A stretch of DNA of 64,000 bases from Craspedostauros australis (Eukaryota; Bacillariophyta; Bacillariophyceae; Mastogloiales; Achnanthaceae). Made by a program: the position numbers and the translations under genes. The stretch is from positions 1,984,001 through 2,048,000 of the forward strand of contig JAMXDE010000012.1 in NCBI GenBank assembly GCA_026770025.1, given 5' to 3'. The notes beneath the pieces were generated by a model. The model saw nothing but the letters and a program-made list of their open reading frames with translations, was not told the origin of the DNA and did not search any database. Each line of letters starts with the position of its first letter. Position 1 is the stretch's first letter. This document shows, piece after piece, positions 53,801 to 61,796 of this stretch.

Positions 53801-55050
53801 GATGCGTCACCATCTCTGATCCTTCACTCATGGATTGGCAACGACGATGACCGTGGCGATGGTAGACACGATGGCAGGGATGATTGTGTCAAACATTCGA
53901 TGCGCCACCATCTCTGCTCTTACACCCAGGGATGGGCAATGATGATGGCCGCGGCGATGGCAGGATGATTGTGCCGAACATTCGATGCGTCACCATCTCT
54001 GCTCCTTCACTCATGGATCAGCAAGGATGATGGCAGTCACGATGGCAGTGACGATGGTGCCGAACATTCGATGCGCCACCATCTCTGATCCTCCACTCAT
54101 GGATTGGCAAGGACGATGGCCGTGGTGATGGTAGACACGATGGCAGGGATGATTGTGTCGAACATTTGATGCGCCACCATCTCTGCTCCTCCACCCAGGG
54201 AGCGGCAATGATGATGGCCGCGGCGATGGCAGGATGATTGTGCCGAACATTCGATGCGCCACCATCTCTGCTCCTTCACTCATGGATCCGCAACAACGAT
54301 GGCAGTCACGATGGCAGTGACGATGGTGGGGAACATTCGATGCGCCACCATCTCTGCTCCTTCACCCATGGATCGGCAAGGACAATGGCAGTCACGATGG
54401 CAGTGACGATGGTGGGGAACATTCGATGCGTCACCATCTCTGCTCCTCCACCCAGGGATCGGCAATGATGATGGCCGCGGCGATGGCAGTGACGATGGTG
54501 CCGAACATTCGATGCGTCACCATCTCCGATCCTCCACCCAGGGATCGGCAAGGACGATGGCGGCGGCGATGGTAGACACGATGGCAGGGATGATTGTGTC
54601 GAACATTCGATGCGCCACCATCTCTGCTCCTCCACCCAGGGAGCGGCAATGATGATGGCCGCGGCGATGGCAGTGACGATCGCGCGGAACATTCGATGCG
54701 TCACCATCTCCGATCCTCCACCCAGGGATCGGCAAGGACGATGGCCGCGGCGATGGTAGACACGATGGCAGGGATGATTGTGCCAAACATTCGATGCGCC
54801 ACCATCTCTGCTCTTCCACTCATGGATCGGCAGGGATGATGGCAGTCACGATGGCAGGGACGATCGCGCGGAACATTTGATGCGCCGCCATCGCTCCTCC
54901 TCCATCACCCATGGATCAGCAAGGACGGCAGTAGCAGTGATAATGGCGACGATCGTGCGGAACATTCGATGCGCTGCCATCTCTGCTCTTCCTTCACCCA
55001 TGGATCGGCAGCGACGATGGCAGTGGCGATGGCAGCGACGATCGCGCGCG
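50805..55050. repeat. 86-bp satellite array (about 49 units)
   Basis: A head-to-tail array. A typical unit contains CCGAACATTCGATGCG, CACCATCTCTGCTCCTCCA, then either CCCAGGGATCGGCAACG or TTCATGGATCCGCAACG, then 12-15-bp sub-repeats around ACGATGGCAGTG and ACGATGGTGGGG. From about 50990 to 52750 units are almost all 86 bp and near-identical; from about 52750 to 55050 they vary more in length and often carry GGCCGCGGCGATGG. The left edge (50805-50990) and right edge (54850-55050) are diverged units. Long open frames (up to 281 codons on plus, 257 on minus) run through it only because the units lack stops in any frame. Confidence 0.95.
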
Positions 55051-55705
55051 ACAAACCAATTCCTCACTGCGCGTCGGTTGTGGATGAATCGATGGCATCA
55101 GTGGGTTGCCACATCGGGAACGCGTCCTGTGCAGCAGAGACACGTCCGCTGCATGATATTGCAGGCGCGGGATACTGATTGCTGGCGGCGGCGGCGGTGA
55201 AGGTAGTGTCCAAGCGTAGACTTGGCTATGGTTTCGTGTCCTGTCTCAAACAGATTCAGGTTTACGCTGTTGAGGGGCACCTTGCTCATGCAACACAACC
55301 TGCAGCACCGGATGAGGAATATGAGATTTTGTGTGTGATGCATTGGTTACATGTTATTGTGGGCACACTGATTGGAGCGATCACTGTGGCCATGTAGTAA
55401 CCTGTGGCTGGTATGGATGCATGAAAGTGTAATGATGTATGCGATGATGTATGTGATGATGTATGCGATGATGTATGCAATGATGGATGTGATGATGAGT
55501 GTGATGATGCCTTTGACGAATGCATGGAGGATGCCCTTGGTGTATGTAGCTGATGCATGAAGTGATGATGAAAGTGATGACGCATTTTGGGAAAGCTGGG
55601 AAAATGGACTTGATGTTGCGAGGGGATGGAAGGAGCGAGGGTATCACGAAGGTGCCAATGCAGATGTTAGAACTGACGTAACAGATGCACAGAATGAAGA
55701 TTTTC
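55051..55705. other. Unassigned stretch right of the satellite
   Basis: No supported gene. Contains the ATGATGTATGCG minisatellite listed separately and the 3' flank of the minus-strand gene at 55706. Confidence 0.4.
55431..55510. repeat. 12-bp minisatellite
   Basis: Degenerate tandem copies of ATGATGTATGCG/ATGATGTATGTG, reading MMYVMMYAM on plus and HHIHHCIHH on minus. Confidence 0.8.
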
Positions 55706-57178
55706 TCAATCCTCATTGGCCCCCTGCGACTGATTTGACATGATCCCCACCAGAGCCGAAAGGCTAGCAGCAATGCTGGTCTGCTGCGCAATGACCTCGC
55801 GGTTGTGCTTGTCGATCTTCTCCTGTTGGAGAATCTGCTGGCAGTTCATTGCCTGAAGCATCTGTTCCTGTTGCTTCAGAGCAGCGAGAATGGGAGATTT
55901 GCCTGAGGAGGCTTCTGAATCTTCATTTTCCATTCTGTTTGAGGGGGTGGCCTTGCTCTGTTCCTGGCACACTTGAACTAGATCCACTGGCGCTGTGATG
56001 GAGCCAGTGGTCTTCTTGGTATCGAGTCTCTTCACCAGAGATGCGTGAGACTTCTGAATTGCATCCGCAAGGAGGAGTGTGTTTCGATGATCCTCCATTG
56101 CGTCCCTCAAGGTGGCTCTTGGTTTCCTCTCCTTCTTGCGACAAGGGGGTGGGGTCTTGGCTTTCGCTGTCTTCTCAACCTTGACGATGGTGTTGGACTT
56201 TGAGTTGGGAGCCACAAGGATTGGCCCTCGCTTCCCCAACATTTGCTCCAACATGTTTGCTGTCACCAGCTTCTCTTCGTCAGCTTGCACCTGTTGTTTG
56301 TGTTCATTGGTGTTGTACGAACAGAGGAGTTCATCCAATTCGGTCAACTTCTTGAGGTAGTCACTGTAGGGCTCGTTACCACCTGTGCGGTGTCCATGCG
56401 CCTGAATGTACCTGCGAACGAATACCATGAGGTATTCAAAGCGCTCAAGCAAGCCTCTTGACCGAGGAGGCTTCGTCAATCGCAACACTGACTTTGAAAA
56501 AAGATGATTGCTCACCGCCTTCCAGTATTGACCGGATGGAGCCAACCATGGCTTGGGGTCGTTTGCCCAGATGTAGGCCATCATGGTTGAATCAATGGGC
56601 CTGGGTGTCTCCAACCAAGGGTAGAAGGGAGGATCGTCCACACAGTACTCCAGGTAGAGATACACACGTGGTTTCCCTTTTGCAATTTTCTTGGTGCTGG
56701 ACGGAGATTTGGAGTTTGCACGAGGCTTGGCGGTGGTGGAAGCCATGGCGATGCCTGATGATTTGGGGTTGGGGCTATTGTTGAGGCTGGCATGGAGGAC
56801 AAGGGATCCCACGTCTTTCTCTGCAGCAGAGGCTGTGGAAGCGGCAACAGCACGGTAGGCCCTTGCAGCGCTTCTGGAATTGCGACGTCGAGTATCCGAA
56901 GGAAGGTCTGAGACAGATCCCCCAACTGATGACGCAAAGTTACAAGCACCAGTGTCGCCTCCCTCGTCCAGTAGTCCGCAGGGCAAGACAACGGGCCCTG
57001 TTGCTTTCTTGCCCAAGGAGAAGTCACGAGAGACACCCTGGACGGATTTGAAGGGAGAAACAGGACCAGCGACTGTCAAGGTGGCAGCCGAAGTGCCTGT
57101 CGGTGTGATGCTGTTGGCTTCATCGCTGTCATCAGAGGATAACATGCCAAGGAGACTAGGCTGGAAGGGGGATGCCAT
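55706..57178 (-). CDS. Unknown protein, possibly transposon-associated
   Basis: A 490-residue ATG frame. The first 170 residues are Ser/Ala/Thr-rich with basic patches. The middle is folded-looking (YLYLEYCVDDPPFYPWLET, WANDPKPWLAPSGQYWKAVS, LLERFEYLMVFVRRYIQAHG), and the C-terminus is helical and Gln-rich (LKQQEQMLQAMNCQQILQQE), a probable coiled coil. A GTGAGC donor inside WKAVS and candidate acceptors downstream suggest that residues around 240-255 could be intron. It sits beside a satellite and a Harbinger-type transposase, so it may be the element's second protein, but there is no sequence likeness to the partner at 41389. Family not recognised. Confidence 0.55.
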   Translation of the reverse strand: MASPFQPSLLGMLSSDDSDEANSITPTGTSAATLTVAGPVSPFKSVQGVSRDFSLGKKATGPVVLPCGLLDEGGDTGACNFASSVGGSVSDLPSDTRRRNSRSAARAYRAVAASTASAAEKDVGSLVLHASLNNSPNPKSSGIAMASTTAKPRANSKSPSSTKKIAKGKPRVYLYLEYCVDDPPFYPWLETPRPIDSTMMAYIWANDPKPWLAPSGQYWKAVSNHLFSKSVLRLTKPPRSRGLLERFEYLMVFVRRYIQAHGHRTGGNEPYSDYLKKLTELDELLCSYNTNEHKQQVQADEEKLVTANMLEQMLGKRGPILVAPNSKSNTIVKVEKTAKAKTPPPCRKKERKPRATLRDAMEDHRNTLLLADAIQKSHASLVKRLDTKKTTGSITAPVDLVQVCQEQSKATPSNRMENEDSEASSGKSPILAALKQQEQMLQAMNCQQILQQEKIDKHNREVIAQQTSIAASLSALVGIMSNQSQGANED

Positions 57179-58004
57179 GGTGGTTCGATGGTGTGGGGTA
57201 TTGCTTGAAAGTCAGAAGGTGAAACGGCTGGAATGTAGTAAGATGAGAGATGGAGGTCAGGCAGGTTGGATGCTGTTGTGTTTGGAAATCCAAATCAGAT
57301 GCAACAAAAGTCCGATGTGATGCCACGAGACCTTTTCCAGATGGAGTATGGGTGTCGTCGTCCTCTTTTTTGTTTGATGTCGCCGTGTGCCAACAAAAAC
57401 GTTCGCACAAGGCGTAAAACGTGAAGGAGGCTAGGCTATTCCAAGAACAACGAAGATGCGAACCGCAACCACTTCAGACGATATGATTGGAGAAAGAAAT
57501 GTCGGCGTTCATACGTTACGCGTGGAGTTCGTATTTGGCGGGACTCTTCAAATTACATGCCATGTCAAACGAAACTTTCGTTTGACATGGCATGTAATTT
57601 GAAGAAGCGAAATTCTCATCCACCCCCCCAAAGAAATGTCTCTATCAGGTTATTTTGGACCCTGGGACTCATCAAATTACATGCGATATCTCCCTAGTAT
57701 TGATACATTGATCGTCACGCAGAGTACAGAGTGTTCCGTTGTTTCCACGTGTAGGTCCAGTTAATCGAATGGAAACCCGCCCATCGTGTCACGAACAGGA
57801 TCTTGGTTTGTACCAAGACTCTGTGCTAAAATAGAGAGAGACAGAGAGAGAGCGGAGGCCTGTATTGATAGAGTACTATAATAGTTCCATTTGAATATTC
57901 TATCGTTACTTGGACACACACACTGACATAGAGTATGGCTTATCATTCATGGGCATTGCATCTTCACAACACGAGTGAGTACAAGACAGATGCACGCTAG
58001 CATT
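57179..58004. other. Non-coding region with palindrome
   Basis: Between the unknown gene (its promoter side) and the 3' end of the type I protein gene. It contains the palindrome at 57545-57605 and a related direct repeat at 57664, plus GA-rich sequence at 57832-57852. No gene. Confidence 0.5.
57545..57605. repeat. Near-perfect palindrome, 30-bp arms, 1-nt centre
   Basis: Arms 57545-57574 and 57576-57605 are exact reverse complements; the centre is one C within GAAACTTTC. The left arm begins TCTTCAAATTACATGCCATG. The segment 57540-57563 recurs as a direct repeat at 57664-57687 (22 of 24 identical). It may be the ends of a small foldback element or of a transposon. Confidence 0.9.
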
Positions 58005-60389
58005 TTACAAGTGGACGGTATCTGGAGTCGTTGTCGTCTCGGGGCTCGAGCGACGTTCCTGCACCATGCCGAGGTCCTTTTGGATGTCCTCCTTGGTCGA
58101 TGCGGGGAGGAAGATGGGCTGTTGCATGCGGTTGTTTTGGCACGTCACACAGGTTGCCGAAGAGCAGACATGGACGTCCGCGTATGCGTTGCCGGCGCTG
58201 TGACCATCGAATGAGTCAATGTCACTGCTGCCATCACGGTGCTCGATGCTGAGCGTGTCTTCCATGAGCAAGGAGTCATCTTCTCCTATCGTCACGATGG
58301 ACGCGATGCCCCCCTTCGCGGGATTGTCGCCTGAACCTCCATCTCCGTCGCCAACCCCCAAGCTGGACTCGCTGCAATCGTCGAGGTGCCTGACGAATTC
58401 ATCGTGGCGTCTCTTGCGCCTGTGGATCACGACCACGAGAAGGAGTACCAGCAGAGCCACGGCCACGCCGACGAGGCTGGCGCCGGATACCCACTGGTTG
58501 TCACGGCTGACGCTGGAGATGGGATCGGCGATGGCTCCGTCGATGTTGCCGCCTCGGTCGTCAGTGCCGGACGTGTCCCGCCCGTCCGCTGCCACGTTGA
58601 CGAAACCTTGGAAGCTCATTTGCGCGACGTCCTCGTTGTTGTAGTCGCCGTCGCTCATGGTGGGGCGAAGGAATCCTTGGAATTCCTCGCGGACCTCCGG
58701 CGATGCATCGGTGATAAACTCAGCCTCCTGTACTCGGCGACCTCGCCTCGTGGTGGGGAAGAACACTTCCATCGTGATGCCTGCTCGGACCACAACGCAG
58801 GTGGATCCAGCTGGAGCCGATGGGTCGTTGGTTGTGTCGCACGTCACCCCGTCGCGAAGGACATCCAGAGGTTCGGAGGACAGTCGATAAATTCCAAAGG
58901 GTGCTTGGAACGTGCATGCCATGAAGGTGTTGATCATGGCATCGTGGATGCGGCTCTCGAGTTCTCCGATCGCCCTGGTCGAATCTGGTCCTGTGGCGAT
59001 CGATGTGCTGTTGAGGTAAACGTTCATTTCATACGCAAGCGACTGATTGGCCATGCTCCCAGCCAGGTTCAAGTCGGCTGGGGATTGCAGGCATTGCGAG
59101 ATCAGAGGGAGGTTGTCACCGTTGTTGTCAGGATCCACGATCGTGTCGACGACGTCGACTGTTGGCACCATAGATGCAGTCGGTTGGTCAGTGGGAGCGC
59201 TTGACGGCATGGTGCTGAGGGTCGGAGTGGTGGAAGGCGCTGTACTGGGAGCTGTGCTCTGCGTTGGTGCCGATGAAGGGGCACTGGTCGACTCAATATG
59301 GGTTGGACTTTGCGATACCATGGCAGTCGGCAATGCAGTCGGCATTGCAGTTGGTACACTGGTTGGCTGATAACTCGGAGTGTTGCTCGAGCTTGGCATG
59401 GAGCTTGGGGCGATGGAGGCGGATGGCAGTTGAGACGGCTTCGATGTGGGAGAGTGCGTGGAACATCCCAGCTGCGTCTTGTTGGTCTTCGAAGTCTTGC
59501 AGCTCGCACCAGTGTCAATGCCATCCTCGATGTCCGTGTTTCCATCGTGCGATTCATCTCCGCTGTTGCTGAGCCCAGGCATCTTCGATGTCTTGGTGCT
59601 GCTGGGTGCCTTCGACGCTGATTCATGCTTTGGCGACTTCGACGCAGACGTTTGCTTCGACGTCTTCGCTGACGATGCACCTGCTGGCTGGCTCGACGTC
59701 TTTGGGCTCTTGCTATGCACCGATGAAGCCTTCGTGTGTTTGTACTCCGTGGGGGCCTCGGAGGGTTCGAATTGCGTCGGCGCTGCGGAGTTCCCGGGCT
59801 GTGTTGGTGCTGCGGAGGCTGTGGGATGAGATGTCACTGCTGAATCGCTCGATGTCTTCGCATTCTTGAGGCTGGAACCAGCCTTGGAATCCTTGGATGC
59901 TGATGTTGTTGCTGATGGTGCTTTGGTGGCCTTGGATGAACTGGATGTCTCCGTCAACTTTGTGCGCCTTCGGGTCTTGCGATCGGCGGGAGGCTTAATC
60001 AGCGGACGTTCGGAGGTGAGGGCATTGCTCCCATATTCCGAATCCTCCGTTGACACGATGTTCGAACCTCTCCGCAACAACCTTGCGTACCGAGGGGTTG
60101 CTTTCTTCTCCGCCGTTTCCGTTGCTCTTGCTGTTGTTGCCACAGCAGCATCAACAAGCATTGATGGAACTGGCATCATGTGCATGAAGCAAAGTAGAAA
60201 GATGCATGACGCATACCGGAGAGGCTTTGGTGTTCTGCCAACACGAGCAGATGCGGTTGCCTTATTCAACCTGCAAGCACCGCGCATAGTCGCCATCTGG
60301 CGGCCATTTCCTGAGCTCACGCTGTTGGGACAGTTGGAATGCATGCAATCATCTGCGACGTCTGCGAAAGTCACCGTTGTTGGCCCCAT
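58005..60389 (-). CDS. PT-rich type I membrane protein (paralogue of 27981-29759)
   Basis: A 794-residue protein from ATG at 60389 (the frame runs on to a GTG at 60587). A signal/anchor-like stretch (CIFLLCFMHMMPVPSMLVDA) sits ~70 residues in, so a later ATG (residue 32 or 35) may be the real start. Then come a Lys/Ser-rich region (SPKTSS, KTSKQTSASKSPKH), a PT-rich stalk (about residues 325-430), a cysteine-bearing ectodomain (about 440-620), a membrane helix (VGVAVALLVLLLVVVI) with HRRKRRHDEF, and a cytoplasmic tail with VCSSATCVTCQNNRMQQPIF and the ending DTVHL. Ectodomain and tail line up with the gene at 27981-29759. Function unknown; a surface receptor or adhesion protein is plausible. 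Confidence 0.82.
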   Translation of the reverse strand: MGPTTVTFADVADDCMHSNCPNSVSSGNGRQMATMRGACRLNKATASARVGRTPKPLRYASCIFLLCFMHMMPVPSMLVDAAVATTARATETAEKKATPRYARLLRRGSNIVSTEDSEYGSNALTSERPLIKPPADRKTRRRTKLTETSSSSKATKAPSATTSASKDSKAGSSLKNAKTSSDSAVTSHPTASAAPTQPGNSAAPTQFEPSEAPTEYKHTKASSVHSKSPKTSSQPAGASSAKTSKQTSASKSPKHESASKAPSSTKTSKMPGLSNSGDESHDGNTDIEDGIDTGASCKTSKTNKTQLGCSTHSPTSKPSQLPSASIAPSSMPSSSNTPSYQPTSVPTAMPTALPTAMVSQSPTHIESTSAPSSAPTQSTAPSTAPSTTPTLSTMPSSAPTDQPTASMVPTVDVVDTIVDPDNNGDNLPLISQCLQSPADLNLAGSMANQSLAYEMNVYLNSTSIATGPDSTRAIGELESRIHDAMINTFMACTFQAPFGIYRLSSEPLDVLRDGVTCDTTNDPSAPAGSTCVVVRAGITMEVFFPTTRRGRRVQEAEFITDASPEVREEFQGFLRPTMSDGDYNNEDVAQMSFQGFVNVAADGRDTSGTDDRGGNIDGAIADPISSVSRDNQWVSGASLVGVAVALLVLLLVVVIHRRKRRHDEFVRHLDDCSESSLGVGDGDGGSGDNPAKGGIASIVTIGEDDSLLMEDTLSIEHRDGSSDIDSFDGHSAGNAYADVHVCSSATCVTCQNNRMQQPIFLPASTKEDIQKDLGMVQERRSSPETTTTPDTVHL

Positions 60390-61796
60390 CGTGTCAGCGG
60401 TGATATGGTGGTGCTGTTTGCAGTTGGCTGGTTGTTTTGCACTTTGCTCTTTGCACTCGGCACTTTGTGGGTTGAGTTGCACTGATGTTTCACTTGGAAC
60501 GCAAGTGGAGGTGGGTTGGATTGCGTCGGGTGTTGAGCTTGGCGCCCGCGTTGTCGTTGAGATGGTTGGCAAGGGAGGGAGACACACTGGAGAGAAGCCA
60601 CGAAGCGTCGATGTGGTTTGTTGTGTCCTGTGTTTTATGCGATGCCTGCATTGGTGGGATGACTTGTGTTGGAACTGCGACTACGATGACAATCGGAAGC
60701 TGTTTCCGTTTTGCTGATCGCCATCTCTGCACGTGGCACCTTCATCTTTCTGTTCTGGCATCTCCGTCCATGCCACCGACCTGCCGCTCGCCCTCGGATG
60801 ATCGTATACCTCATCGCACGATCGATACGAACTCTGATGTCCTCGTTCGCCAATGCATCGCACCGTCGCCACCGTCGATGCCATTGCCACCATTGTTGAA
60901 CATCCTCAGTCGTGATGTTGATCGTCCCTCTGCAAACACATGATGGCGGACCTCCCACCAAATCGTGGCAACCAAATTGTGATCCCGATTTTGAATCACC
61001 ACTTACATCACATCGGATACAACGGACACTTCGCGTCGCACAGACACGCGTTGTTGGCCAATTCATTGGTGTGGAAAGTCGTGCGAGGACGTCGTAGCGA
61101 CACCAACGAGTCTATCGTGTGAACCGATCCATGATTGAGCTGATCCAACAAGTCAATCAATCAAAAACAAAGAACGAATCGACCAACTTGAACAAACCTC
61201 GCTGGAGAATCGAATCGTGTATCATACACGAGTGTGAAAATCGACTTGATTGACCAAATTGATGATTTTGAAAAATGCGACTGTTTTGTGTCCCACATCT
61301 CCCGCCATCGCACATCGCCATGGCGAACGGAGACCACAGGGGAGGTCCTTGTCGCAGCTTGGGAGAGCGCCACCCAGTCAAGAAGAGCCTGGAGGGGTCT
61401 TTGGTTTGGTTCCTCTCTCTCTCTCTCTCTCTTGGCATTCAGGCTGTTAGGTACGCCACCATAGCTCGTATAATACCCATCACAGCTGCAACATTGCGCT
61501 CCAACAACCAGACTACGTACCTGTACCATACTGTTATATTATAATAGCACATACGAATCCATATTCGTATTATACGTTACGAGTCTCAGAGGACAATTGA
61601 ACAGCAGGTGCCAACCGCTGAGATCAGCGTCGCTGCGATCGGAGCTTTGGATCTCGAGTGTTGATGGGACATTGAGACTTTCGGGCACAACAGAGAGCAG
61701 CAAAGGCATTCCGATACGATACAGCACAGCGCAGCACATCATAGCATAGCATGGCAGAGAAGACACGTGTGGCTCTGCAATACTTGACATACCAAA
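60390..61796. other. 1.4 kb divergent promoter region
   Basis: Between the type I protein gene (minus) and the HEAT gene (plus). A long pyrimidine tract (CT repeat) lies at 61412-61431 about 370 bp before the HEAT start, and A/T-rich ATACGAATCCATATTCGTAT (61550-61569) is a near-palindrome. No gene is supported. Confidence 0.45.

Noticed and set aside
50990-55050. CRISPR-like array
   Set aside because: Units are contiguous with no unique spacers of fixed length, the sequence is eukaryotic and no cas genes are near; it is a tandem satellite.
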